DNA of 64,000 nucleotides from Oleiphilus sp. (GCA_006212045.1 PZPK01000017.1:1-64000); one strand, 5' to 3'. Positions 1-7,052 are shown, counted from the stretch's first letter. Program-made: numbers and translations. The notes: generated by a model not told the origin, from the sequence alone.

Positions 1-103
1 TAACGCCTGCATTTGCGGCTTGGGTGAACTGGCGGCTTTTTTGCCGCGTAGCGCGAAAAAGGTGACAGTTTACCCAAGTCCGGCAAGATGCACTGGTTAT
101 ACC
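1..103 (-). other. attC-like recombination site 1
   Basis: The left arm (TAAC, GCAT, CTTGGGT, AACTG blocks from base 1) is mirrored at about 66–102 by the reverse complement (CAGTT, ACCCAAG, ATGC, GGTTATACC). The centre is a GC-rich stretch with a T run. It begins five bases past the stop codon of the lipoprotein gene on the minus strand, the usual place for attC in a cassette. The R' end is cut by the window edge. Confidence 0.72.
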
Positions 104-107
104 TAAT

Positions 108-629
108 TTAGCCACAATACCCAGACTCAAAATCTTTAACCATAGCGTCAAACGATGGGTAAGCTGGATTAAATTTAAATGATGATTCTGGGTTAAGTTT
201 TTTGGCTTTTTCATAATCTTGAAGGCTTTCGACATACATAGGGCATTGTTTTTCTTTCTCCTCGCTATTTGCGTATGCATTACCTAAAGCAAACTTTGTT
301 TTAGCCAAACTTGAATAGTCATTTATAGATTGAAACAAGGCAACTGCTTGCTCAAACTTTGCAACAGATTCAGTAATGTTGCGCTTCAAAGAAGACTTAT
401 ACAAAAGACCTAACGCAACAAGAGATTCGCCTTGCCCAAATACATCATTGTTTTGTTTGAATTGTTCGTAAGCTTCATTGGCAAAGCGCTCTGCAGGAAT
501 GGGACGACCGTGACTCATCATTACGTATGAGTTTGATACCTTTTGATAAGGATCATTTGTGTACATTACCCCTGCTGCTGCACAACCAACTAGAGTAGTG
601 ACGACAAGTAAAAGTAAAATTTTATGCAT
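108..629 (-). CDS. Cassette-borne TPR-like lipoprotein, unknown function
   Basis: The 173-residue product begins with a lipoprotein signal peptide: a hydrophobic core followed by the lipobox LVGC with Cys16, so it should be exported and lipid-anchored. The rest is helical and shows two or three degenerate tetratricopeptide-like units (about residues 55–150; small and aromatic residues at TPR spacing, for example ALGLLYKSS, KFEQAVALF and DYEKAKKLNP). No catalytic motif is visible. The start is supported by AAAGGG about 6 nt upstream of ATG, just inside the cassette boundary. It is the sole gene of its cassette and is read in the array direction, so it could be expressed from an upstream cassette promoter. 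TPR lipoproteins usually scaffold envelope complexes; the partner is unknown. Confidence 0.7.
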   Translation of the reverse strand: MHKILLLLVVTTLVGCAAAGVMYTNDPYQKVSNSYVMMSHGRPIPAERFANEAYEQFKQNNDVFGQGESLVALGLLYKSSLKRNITESVAKFEQAVALFQSINDYSSLAKTKFALGNAYANSEEKEKQCPMYVESLQDYEKAKKLNPESSFKFNPAYPSFDAMVKDFESGYCG

Positions 630-648
630 GATATCCCTTTCTTGGGTT

Positions 649-731
649 GGTATAACGCTGCGAATGGGCGAGCGTCTGCGAGTCCAGGCCAGGGGCTCTT
701 TCCTGGCCGAGCATTGCGCAACTTGTTATAA
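649..731 (-). other. attC-like recombination site 2
   Basis: Outer arms TATAAC (651–656) and GTTATA (725–730) are exact inverse complements. Inner arms GCGAATG and CATTGCGC pair with one extra unpaired base, the extrahelical base that fixes attC strand choice. The central part contains a GGCCAGG/CCTGGCC stem. Length is about 83 bp. It lies between the stop of the 753–983 gene and the start of the lipoprotein gene. Confidence 0.78.
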
Positions 732-752
732 GCTCCGTGCCACATGCTGTTT

Positions 753-983
753 TTATGACCCTTTATTTTTGTGTCTGTAGTTTTTGATTTGACGGCTTGC
801 TCGATAGACGCAATAAACCAAGACCAATGATAAACCTATTGTGCTGACTTTGAAGACCAGTTGAATGCCTGTGTTAGGACAACCCCATGCACATGTTGAA
901 AGCAACGAAATAAAAGACAGTGCCAGCAGCATTGATGTGATTAGTATGGCAACGGCAATTTTCATGGTTGCGCCATATAACAT
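753..983 (-). CDS. Small two-helix membrane protein in integron cassette
   Basis: The product is 76 residues (70 if the internal Met7 is the start; neither start has a clear ribosome-binding site). It has two strongly hydrophobic segments (about residues 8–28 and 40–60) separated by a short loop with two Cys, and a basic tail ending in RQIKNYRHKNKGS. I recognise no family. It is 22 nt downstream of the gene at 1006–1266 in the same cassette, with no recombination site between them, so the two membrane proteins move together and are probably co-translated. Cassette genes of this size are often orphan; a bacteriocin-immunity or envelope role is possible but not shown by sequence. Confidence 0.5.
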   Translation of the reverse strand: MLYGATMKIAVAILITSMLLALSFISLLSTCAWGCPNTGIQLVFKVSTIGLSLVLVYCVYRASRQIKNYRHKNKGS

Positions 984-1005
984 AGATGATAAGTTTGTAA
1001 CTGAC

Positions 1006-1266
1006 TCAAGTTATGACCCCCGTAATACTGAGAATTATTACGACCAGCATTAGCAAAAGTAGAAACCCGAAACCCAACACTTCCCTTACCGTTAAAGCTC
1101 GATTAGTGACGCTTTTGATAATTGGTAAAAACGGCCAAAACAATATTGTAGCTGCGAGATGCCTGCGCGTGCCCGAACCATCATCTGTGAAACAAAGAAA
1201 AGCAGCAACCAAGTAAATGACGGCTAATATGATTATTACTGCAGTTAAAATCGTCTTAGCCTCCAT
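1006..1266 (-). CDS. Small two-helix membrane protein, first gene of cassette 2
   Basis: The 86-residue protein has two transmembrane stretches (about residues 6–27 and 64–85) joined by a polar loop containing CFTDDGSGTRRH and a short amphipathic WPFLPIIKS segment. No known family is recognised. The ATG lies only 10 nt from the cassette core site, and there is no Shine–Dalgarno sequence in that gap, so translation may be leaderless or weak. It is paired with the second small membrane protein at 753–983. Whether the proteins interact is inference from their shared cassette. Confidence 0.5.
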   Translation of the reverse strand: MEAKTILTAVIIILAVIYLVAAFLCFTDDGSGTRRHLAATILFWPFLPIIKSVTNRALTVREVLGFGFLLLLMLVVIILSITGVIT

Positions 1267-1277
1267 TTACTTAGTAC

Positions 1278-1382
1278 TTATAACGCATTTATAACCGGCC
1301 GCAGTGCAGGCGCGAAGCGCCGGAGCGGAGGTCCAGCCCCAGCGTCTTTTTGCTGGGGCGATGGTTGATAAACTTGTTATGC
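1278..1382 (-). other. attC-like recombination site 3
   Basis: Outer arms TTATAAC (1278–1284) and GTTATGC (1376–1382) are near-complementary. Inner arms TTTATAACC (1288–1296) and GGTTGATAAA (1363–1372) pair with a single unpaired G at 1367. The centre holds GGCGCgaaGCGCC and a CCAGCCCCAGC/GCTGGGG stem. The right arm doubles as the -35 region of the toxin–antitoxin promoter. Confidence 0.8.
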
Positions 1383-1418
1383 AGGCATACAATATGTACG
1401 TATTTTCGTACATGTACA
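1365..1418 (+). promoter_or_regulatory. yefM–yoeB promoter and operator
   Basis: A near-consensus sigma-70 promoter is present: TTGATA (1365–1370), a 17-bp spacer, and TACAAT (1388–1393). Its -35 box lies in the inner arm of attC site 3. Directly after the -10 is the palindrome ATGTACG-N6-CGTACAT (1394–1413), followed by TGTACA (1413–1418). TGTACA-core palindromes are the known binding signature of YefM–YoeB, so autoregulation is expected here. Confidence 0.8.
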
Positions 1419-1429
1419 GGATTAAGCTT

Positions 1430-1681
1430 ATGGAAAGTATAAGTTACACCGCTGCTAGAAGTAACCTTGCAAAAACAATGGAACAAGTTTGCGATGATCA
1501 TGCGCCAATTGCAATTACCCGAAAGGGAGAAGGCGCTGTAGTTATGATTTCTATGGATGACTATCAGGCATTGGAAGAAACAGCTTACTTGTTGCGAAGC
1601 CCCAAAAACACTAAACGACTTATTGAATCTATTGCCGAACTTGAAGCAGGGAAAGGACAAGAAAAGGAATTGATTGAGTGA
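1430..1681 (+). CDS. yefM: Antitoxin YefM (Phd/YefM family)
   Basis: The 83-residue protein is the labile antitoxin that neutralises YoeB and represses its own operon. It matches E. coli YefM along its length: the MESISYTAARSNL start (DNA-binding and dimerisation part), the central ITRKGEGAVVMISMDDYQ segment, the highly conserved LEETAYLLRSP block, and the flexible C-terminal GKGQEKELIE that wraps the toxin. An upstream in-frame Met at 1304 would start inside the attC site and add residues absent from the family, so ATG 1430 is chosen. It overlaps yoeB by 4 bp (translational coupling). It is encoded opposite to the direction of the cassette array. Confidence 0.96.
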   Translation: MESISYTAARSNLAKTMEQVCDDHAPIAITRKGEGAVVMISMDDYQALEETAYLLRSPKNTKRLIESIAELEAGKGQEKELIE

Positions 1682-1932
1682 AACTTATTTTTGCAGAAAA
1701 GGCATGGGAAGATTACCTATATTGGCAGAAAACAGATAAAAAAATATTGAAGCGAGTTAACACGCTTATTAAGGAAATTAAACGTGACCCTTTTGAAGGA
1801 GTTGGTAAACCTGAACCACTTAAACATGCTCTTTCTGGTTACTGGTCTAGACGCATTAACGATGAGCACAGAATTGTTTATAAAGTTCATGATAACTCGC
1901 TTCTCATCGCTCAACTACGCTACCACTACTAG
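1678..1932 (+). CDS. yoeB: Toxin YoeB (RelE-superfamily mRNA endoribonuclease)
   Basis: YoeB binds the ribosomal A site and cleaves mRNA during translation, halting growth when YefM is lost. The protein has 84 residues, exactly the E. coli length. All catalytic residues known for YoeB are visible: Glu46 in KPEPLKH, Arg65 in EHRIVY, and His83–Tyr84 at the RYHY terminus. The toxin is therefore likely active. The gene overlaps yefM and is followed at about 20 bp by a rho-independent terminator. Such pairs are common in chromosomal integrons, where they are thought to stabilise the array; that role here is inference. Confidence 0.97.
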   Translation: MKLIFAEKAWEDYLYWQKTDKKILKRVNTLIKEIKRDPFEGVGKPEPLKHALSGYWSRRINDEHRIVYKVHDNSLLIAQLRYHY

Positions 1933-1950
1933 CGCATAACATTTGAATCA

Positions 1951-1990
1951 CCGTCACGATGACTCAGTCTCCGTGACGGGGTATTTTTTT
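1951..1990 (+). terminator. Rho-independent terminator after yoeB
   Basis: An 8-bp perfect stem CCGTCACG/CGTGACGG with a 13-nt loop is followed by a run of seven T. It ends the toxin–antitoxin transcript just outside the cassette boundary. Confidence 0.85.
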
Positions 1991-2556
1991 GATTGCTGGC
2001 ATTCACTTACCGTCTGAGACCATCCGGCGCTATATTTTGGATCATATTCTATCCCTGCCTATTTTGTAAGTGCGTCATCATGACGGGTATCCAATAATAC
2101 GAATACTGTCTTAAACATCTGTTATTAAAAGCTATTATTTGCTTTTATGGCCGCATACAAAAATAACCTTCAAGACGACAGAAAACTAAAAAACTGGTGG
2201 GTAGACAACGTTATCCCTTCGCCATTTCGGACAGTGCCCTGGGCAGAAAATTCGTTCACGTGCCTTCAAAAAATTTGGGCCGCTAAGTGCAAAATGAATG
2301 CTAATCGAACAGACTCTCTAAGGTCTGCTTTGGCGTTTCAGCTGGGGGAATGACGCACCGGATTTTCAGTCTGCTTCTCCCTCAAAGCCAATGGTCTTGA
2401 TTCATCACAAACTCAATGCAACCCTAACCAACCCCCAAAAGTCCGCTACCGGTCTCCGCAGATAGGCTAAACACCTTAAGTCATTGCCCGATCAGCAAGC
2501 TAAAGCAATACGCATTGGGGTATCCACCAGCTCTCGATTCTCTTCGAGCCACATGG

Positions 2557-2576
2557 ATTGCCGCCTGCGCAGCAAT
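2557..2576. repeat. REP-like palindrome
   Basis: Arms ATTGCCGC and GCAGCAAT pair with one mismatch around a 4-nt loop, within a context (TGGATTGCCGCC…GCAATGACG) that resembles dispersed extragenic palindromes of many proteobacteria. Only one copy was noticed in this window, so dispersal cannot be shown here. Confidence 0.4.
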
Positions 2577-2588
2577 GACGAGAAGTTT

Positions 2589-2727
2589 TGGGGGCAATGA
2601 TCAGATATTGGGGGCGAAGACTGGGTGTTGGGGCGATGACTGGGTATTGGGGGTGATGGCTGGGTGTTGGGGGCGATGATGATGTGCTGGGTGCAATGGC
2701 GAGGTGCTGGGTGCAATGGAGATGCAC
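2589..2727. repeat. Degenerate 20-bp minisatellite, about seven copies
   Basis: Seven head-to-tail units of 19–20 bp start TGGGGGC or TGGGTGC and contain the GATG/AATG block (consensus close to TGGGGGCGATGACTGGGTGT). Six units are 20 bp and one is 19 bp. Frames open on the minus strand only because the unit lacks stops there, giving artificial His/Pro-rich products. There are no spacers of the CRISPR kind. Confidence 0.85.
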
Positions 2728-2974
2728 CGGGAGGAGCGGTATCGTCCTGAGAAACAAAGGGCTTTGCCAGTCACTCAGTCAGAAGGCTTGCGCCTGTTTT
2801 TCCTATTCTGAGGCCCGAATTGAGGGTCTGAAGCAAAGATCAGCTTCATCAACAGGGTAACAGTCATTGATTCGTTGCTACGCAGCTTCAAAAGAAACTG
2901 CGCGTACATGGCCCGGATTAATGCTTTGCTTTGCCCGTCAAAGATTGCAGCAAACTTGCATTGTCAGTTGGCCC

Positions 2975-3754
2975 TCACGCCGCGCGTGGTTTCTCCCGCC
3001 AGATTTGACCACGATTTTGGGCGTACATGTTTCGCACCCATTCCATTGCCGGGCTTGCGCTCCATCTTTTTGCCGAGCTGGCAATTTTCTCGCGGAAGTC
3101 TTCTGTGCTGTATATCGGATGCTGTGCAGGGCATGCCAAAGGTGCCAGCAGGGAAGCCGCTGTGATATCGGCCAGAGTGAAACGATCACCGACTAAATAC
3201 TGGCGACCATCACTCAGGCGCTGCTCCAGCCACTGAATCTCTTGATCAATTTTCTGTTCCGCTTTCGCCGCGGCTTTGTCGTTAATGTTTAACTGGCTCT
3301 TCATTAAACCCTTGATCGTGGGGTAGCACATCCGTACGAGTGCGTTTTCCCAGGGTTTGGCAAACTGTGTCCAGATATTTTTAATCTCGGCAGGGTGGGC
3401 AAAGCCGGTATGGTATAAGTAGCGCGCAACGGATTTACCTATCGCGTCAAAACGCTTTTGTACTTCAAGAACCTCAACTTCCAGCTCTTCCGGAATAGAT
3501 TTCAGCGGGCCATACTCTTTCGACAGCCACGCAACGATCCGTGGGCTATCCTGTACGCAGGTCTTGCCTTGCTGAATGACAGGAACGGTTGTGCGTTTTC
3601 GCTTACCTTTGATCAGCATGGGGAGCGCGTGCACGAAAGGGGTCAGTGCCTGTTCCTGATAGGGCAACTCCTCGTAATCGAGCAACCAGCGCACTTTCTC
3701 ACTGTAATGCGACATGTTGATAGTAAATAGTGTGAGTACATTCTGGTTAGTCAC
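2975..3754 (-). CDS. Glutathione S-transferase family protein
   Basis: The roughly 259-residue protein has an N-terminal thioredoxin-like GST domain (LTLFTINMSHYSEKVRWLL, where Ser/Tyr of SHYSEK sit at the usual glutathione-contact position; cis-Pro in TVPVIQ; EDSPRI-like glutathione-binding turn as QDSPRI) and an all-helical C-terminal domain with the conserved VGDRFTLADI motif. Start chosen at GTG 3754 because GGGAG lies 6 nt upstream; a longer TTG start adds six residues. It is the last gene of a leftward operon of acyl-CoA enzymes, 88 bp after the enoyl-CoA hydratase gene, suggesting a role in detoxifying or processing an electrophilic intermediate, though substrate is unknown. Confidence 0.85.
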   Translation of the reverse strand: MTNQNVLTLFTINMSHYSEKVRWLLDYEELPYQEQALTPFVHALPMLIKGKRKRTTVPVIQQGKTCVQDSPRIVAWLSKEYGPLKSIPEELEVEVLEVQKRFDAIGKSVARYLYHTGFAHPAEIKNIWTQFAKPWENALVRMCYPTIKGLMKSQLNINDKAAAKAEQKIDQEIQWLEQRLSDGRQYLVGDRFTLADITAASLLAPLACPAQHPIYSTEDFREKIASSAKRWSASPAMEWVRNMYAQNRGQIWREKPRAA

Positions 3755-3842
3755 TACGATCTCCCGGATCAAATTTCAGTAAAGTCTGGTATGACATAAG
3801 CCGCGGACGATTGGAGCTCTATATCCTTAGGCTTGCGATGGA

Positions 3843-4718
3843 TCACCACCATGGATAAAACTCAGGCATGTCTTTGGACGATTTTGCCTTGAACTCAGGC
3901 TCGCGTTTTTCCAGGAAGGATTTAACGCCTTCCTTACCATCCCCCTGGCTGGTGTAAAAAATGGCCAGTGAGTCGACATTGTGTGCGTCTCTCGGATGGG
4001 GCGCAGCCGATAGTCTGAGCATCATTTGTCTGGCCAGAGTGATGCTCACCTGAGACTTGTTACTAATCTTTCGGGCAAGTGTGTAGGTGGCTTCGAGCAG
4101 GTCTTCAGGTGCATGCACTGAGCGCACAAATCCTGTTTCCTTGGCCACCTCAGCGTCAAAGATCTCGCCGGTATAGACCCACTCCAACGCTTGGCTAATA
4201 CCGACAATGCGCGGTAAGAACCAACTGGAACAGGCTTCAGGCGTAATGCCTATTTTTTCAAATACAAAGCCTATTTTGGCCTTTTCTGAAGCCAGTCGAA
4301 TGTCCATGGCTGCCAGCATGGTGGCGCCAACGCCGACTGCAGCGCCGTTGATCGCAGCAATGACCGGTTTTTTACATTCGTAGATACTCAGATTTACCGT
4401 GCCGCCGGTGTCGCTTACCCCGGGGATGAGCGTATTACTCTGCATATCTGACAGGCTTGGTTGCTGGCTTTCATCCAGGCCAAATACATTGCCTTCACGG
4501 CTCAGGTCCATGCCAGCGCAGAACGCGCGACCTTTTCCGGTGACCACAACCACGCTCACGTCATCATCGTCACTAGCGCGATTAAACGCATGCACCAGCT
4601 CGGAGGCCATGTCGACGGTGAACGCATTCATCTGTTCAGGGCGATTGAGGCTGAGCGTCAGGATAGAATCCTCAACCTTGTACTCCACAGTCTTGTAATC
4701 TACGGCATTGTTTTTCAT
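3843..4718 (-). CDS. Enoyl-CoA hydratase/isomerase (crotonase family)
   Basis: The 291-residue crotonase-fold enzyme hydrates or isomerises an enoyl-CoA. The oxyanion-hole segments are GRAFCAGMDLS (about residue 62–72) and NGAAVGVGATM (about 124–134). In KIGITPEACSSWFLPRIVG the Glu of the PEA motif lies where the second catalytic acid of enoyl-CoA hydratases sits; the first Glu position of classical ECH is not obvious, so isomerase or another crotonase activity is possible. AAAGGTGAG provides a good ribosome-binding site. It sits 22 bp after the nitronate monooxygenase-like gene, in one operon with the acyl-CoA dehydrogenase, consistent with successive beta-oxidation-type steps in the cytoplasm. 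Confidence 0.9.
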   Translation of the reverse strand: MKNNAVDYKTVEYKVEDSILTLSLNRPEQMNAFTVDMASELVHAFNRASDDDDVSVVVVTGKGRAFCAGMDLSREGNVFGLDESQQPSLSDMQSNTLIPGVSDTGGTVNLSIYECKKPVIAAINGAAVGVGATMLAAMDIRLASEKAKIGFVFEKIGITPEACSSWFLPRIVGISQALEWVYTGEIFDAEVAKETGFVRSVHAPEDLLEATYTLARKISNKSQVSITLARQMMLRLSAAPHPRDAHNVDSLAIFYTSQGDGKEGVKSFLEKREPEFKAKSSKDMPEFYPWW

Positions 4719-4740
4719 GGCTCACCTTTGTCTTGTTGGT

Positions 4741-5763
4741 TCAGGCATCGAGTGTTTTTAGGTCGGTTTGCGGGAACTGCTCTATAGTGCGTGTTTGCAG
4801 CTGACGAATGGCCTGATGGTATTCAGCGACCAGCGCTTCGACGAGCGCAGCCGTCGTTTCCACTTTCTCAATCGAGCCTACGCCTTGACCGGCAGACCAG
4901 ATATCACGCCAGGCTTTCTTTTCCTGATTTGATTGCGCATTGTCGAGATCCAGTTCACTGCCAAAATCCAGCTCGGCTTTGGGCGTCAGGTCGTTCGCGT
5001 CAATGCCTGCTGCTTCGATACTTTGGCGCAGAAAGTTGGCATTAACCCCGGATATCTTCGGTGTGTAGACAATATCATTGGCCTGACTATCCAGAATCAT
5101 CTGTTGGTAGTCATCGGCCACGTTGGCTTCGATGGTGGTCAGGAAGCGGGTTCCCATGTAGGCCATATCCGCTCCCATGATTTCTGCCGCGGCGATATCC
5201 CGGCCCTGAGATAAACTGCCGGCGAGCAGTAAGGTTTTGCTGAAAAACTGCCGAATCTCGGAGATTAAGGCAAAGGGGCTGAGCGTACCGGCGTGGCCTC
5301 CGGCGCCATTGCACACGGCAATCAAACCGTCGACACCCGCGGTAGCGGCTTTTTTGGCATGGCGTGCGTTGACCACATCATGAAATACCAAACCTCCGTA
5401 TGCATGCACCGCGTCGACCAACTCGGCGACGGCCCCCAGCGAGGTGATCACAAGTGGTACTTCGTGTTTGACGCAGAGCGCCAAGTCCTGTTGCCAGCGC
5501 GGGTTGCTCTTGTGCACAATCAAATTCACACCAAAGGGGGCCGCCTTCTTACCGGTACCGGCTTCCCAGTCAGACAAGCGCTTTTTGATCTCCACCAGCC
5601 AGTCTTCAAAGCCTTCGCTGGTGCGTTGATTAAGTGCTGGAAACGTACCGACTGCGCCCGCCTTGCAGGTTTCAACAACCAGCTCCAGGCCACTGGCAAT
5701 AAACATCGGTGATACAACCAAAGGCAGGCGTAAGTTCTCTGCTAGCTGCTTGGGGATACTCAT
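4741..5763 (-). CDS. Nitronate monooxygenase-like FMN protein (2-nitropropane dioxygenase family)
   Basis: A TIM-barrel flavoprotein of about 340 residues. Family marks are the N-terminal PLVVSPMFIASGLELV strand, VFHDVVNARHAKKA, and the FMN-phosphate loop CNGAGGHAGTLSPFALI followed by GADMAYMGTRFL. The start at ATG 5763 has GGAG 5 nt upstream. Members oxidise nitronates such as propionate-3-nitronate, but the family also contains enoyl-ACP reductase-like FMN enzymes. Its place between acyl-CoA dehydrogenase and enoyl-CoA hydratase genes fits either nitroalkane/nitropropionate detoxification or an acyl-thioester step. The exact reaction cannot be read from sequence. Confidence 0.85.
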   Translation of the reverse strand: MSIPKQLAENLRLPLVVSPMFIASGLELVVETCKAGAVGTFPALNQRTSEGFEDWLVEIKKRLSDWEAGTGKKAAPFGVNLIVHKSNPRWQQDLALCVKHEVPLVITSLGAVAELVDAVHAYGGLVFHDVVNARHAKKAATAGVDGLIAVCNGAGGHAGTLSPFALISEIRQFFSKTLLLAGSLSQGRDIAAAEIMGADMAYMGTRFLTTIEANVADDYQQMILDSQANDIVYTPKISGVNANFLRQSIEAAGIDANDLTPKAELDFGSELDLDNAQSNQEKKAWRDIWSAGQGVGSIEKVETTAALVEALVAEYHQAIRQLQTRTIEQFPQTDLKTLDA

Positions 5764-5803
5764 AAACACTCCATACCTGAATCAGGGTAAATAAAGATTT
5801 GTC

Positions 5804-6958
5804 TTAGCGACCCAGTATGCCGCGGGCGATGACTTCTTTCATGATCTCGGAACTACCCGCATAAATGGTTTGGACGCGGGCATCGCGATAAAAGCGTGAA
5901 ATCGGGTACTCTTCGGTATAGCCATAACCGCCGAACAATTGGAGGCACTCGTTCACCACGGTCAATTGCATTTCTGTGGCGGCCAGCTTGAGCGTGGCGG
6001 CATCTTGCACACTCATCTCACCGGCATGATATTTCTGCATGTGTTTTTCCAGCAAAGCGCGACACATTTCCAGTTCAGTTTGGCACTGCGCCAGCTTAAA
6101 GCGGGTATTCTGAAATTGCGCCACCGTCTGGCCGAAAGCCTTACGCTCTTTGACATAGGCACAGGTAATATCCAGTGCGCCCTGCGCATGTCCAATGGCT
6201 TGTACGGCACAGCCCAGTCGTTCTCTGGGCAACTCCTGCATTAAGTAGGCAAAGCCCCGACCCTCCTGGCCGAGCAGTGCGTCACAGGGGATTTTCATAT
6301 TCTCGAAAAACAGCTCAGCGGTATCACTGGCATGCTGGCCCATTTTTTCGATAGGCTTTCCGGTTGAAAAACCCGCCAGACTTGTATCCACCAAAAACAA
6401 TGAAATTCCTTTGGCGCCTGCATTCGGGTCTGTTTTTGCACAGACAATAATCAGGTCGGCCGTGTTACCGTTGGTGATGAAGGTTTTGGATCCGTTGAGA
6501 ATATAGTGATCGTCCTGCTTGACGGCCGTGGTGAGCATGCCGGCCAGATCGCTGCCAGCACCGGGCTCGGTCATGGCAATGGCACCCAGAACCTCGCCGG
6601 AAGCCATCGCGGGTAGCCAACGCGCTTTTTGCGCCTCCGTGCCAATATTGAATAGATAGGGCGCCACAATATTTGCGTGGATGTTATAGCCCGTGGCCAA
6701 ACCATGCAGATTCAGACGGCACATTTCTTCCTGGATCATCTGACACACGTCGAAGCTGGCACCTGCTGCGCCGTATTGCTCCGGCATATCCACCAGCAAC
6801 ATGCCGGCTTGACCCAAAGTGTTCCACATCTCACGGGGCATGGCATGCTGCTTTTCCCAGGTATCGTAATGGGGCAGCACTTCCTGCTCCAGAAAACGCA
6901 GTACCATATCTTTGAAAAGCTGGATTTCTTCCTGGTCCGCAGGTTGGGTATTGGTCAT
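5804..6958 (-). CDS. Acyl-CoA dehydrogenase, LCAD-like
   Basis: FAD enzyme of about 384 residues that desaturates acyl-CoA at the alpha–beta bond and passes electrons to ETF. Visible domains are the helical N-terminus, the middle beta domain with AMTEPGAGSDL and NGSKTFITNG (FAD/substrate contacts), and the C-terminal four-helix domain with LQLFGGYGYTEEYPISRFYRDAR signature pieces. The catalytic Glu of medium-chain enzymes (YEG motif) is replaced by Ala in TIYAGSSEIMKEV. Long-chain and isovaleryl-CoA dehydrogenases carry the base on another helix, and the Glu of ELPRERL (about residue 246) is the candidate here. Start at ATG 6958 preferred over 6982. It is the first gene of the leftward operon, divergent from an AraC-type regulator. 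Confidence 0.92.
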   Translation of the reverse strand: MTNTQPADQEEIQLFKDMVLRFLEQEVLPHYDTWEKQHAMPREMWNTLGQAGMLLVDMPEQYGAAGASFDVCQMIQEEMCRLNLHGLATGYNIHANIVAPYLFNIGTEAQKARWLPAMASGEVLGAIAMTEPGAGSDLAGMLTTAVKQDDHYILNGSKTFITNGNTADLIIVCAKTDPNAGAKGISLFLVDTSLAGFSTGKPIEKMGQHASDTAELFFENMKIPCDALLGQEGRGFAYLMQELPRERLGCAVQAIGHAQGALDITCAYVKERKAFGQTVAQFQNTRFKLAQCQTELEMCRALLEKHMQKYHAGEMSVQDAATLKLAATEMQLTVVNECLQLFGGYGYTEEYPISRFYRDARVQTIYAGSSEIMKEVIARGILGR

Positions 6959-7052
6959 TTTTATACTCGTGTCTGATCGCATACTGAATCTGAATTATTG
7001 CGATACCGGCACCGGGAAACAATAAGAAATACAGTCAATTCCTTAGCAAAAA

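Larger units (their letters stand above)
1..1941 (-). mobile_element. Integron gene-cassette array fragment (three cassettes, no integrase)
   Basis: Three imperfect palindromes with attC architecture separate small genes of unrelated type. Each has outer arms ending in AAC and GTT (R''/R'), inner arms with one unpaired base where I could align them, and a variable centre. All three point leftward. Cassette 1 carries the lipoprotein, cassette 2 the two tiny membrane proteins, and cassette 3 the toxin–antitoxin pair in reverse orientation. The right boundary is a core-like GTTATGC read on the minus strand at about 1934–1940. The coding DNA is AT-richer than the following chromosome, as expected for acquired cassettes. 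An attI site and divergent intI would lie just to the right; no integrase-like reading frame is there. The array may continue beyond the left edge. Confidence 0.78.
1991..2974. other. Gene-poor region between integron fragment and chromosomal operon
   Basis: No convincing gene is visible over about 1 kb. A 68-codon frame at 2147–2353 has no ribosome-binding site and no recognisable family, and integrase motifs are absent on both strands. The region holds a REP-like hairpin and a 20-bp minisatellite, listed separately. It may be the scar of a lost attI–intI segment; that is inference. Confidence 0.6.

Noticed and set aside
1304-1429. Longer N-terminus of the antitoxin (start at 1304)
   Set aside because: It lies within the attC palindrome and the promoter and gives residues absent from YefM; ATG 1430 fits the family exactly.
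2147-2353. 68-residue reading frame
   Set aside because: No ribosome-binding site, no recognisable family, and amino-acid composition is not convincing; treated as intergenic.
2589-2727. CRISPR array
   Set aside because: Units are joined head to tail without spacers and vary in sequence; no cas genes are present.
2492-2757. Two overlapping minus-strand frames rich in His and Pro
   Set aside because: They are translations of the minisatellite, which lacks stop codons in those frames.
1941-2975. Integron integrase or attI
   Set aside because: No tyrosine-recombinase motifs on either strand and no site resembling attI beyond the cassette core.
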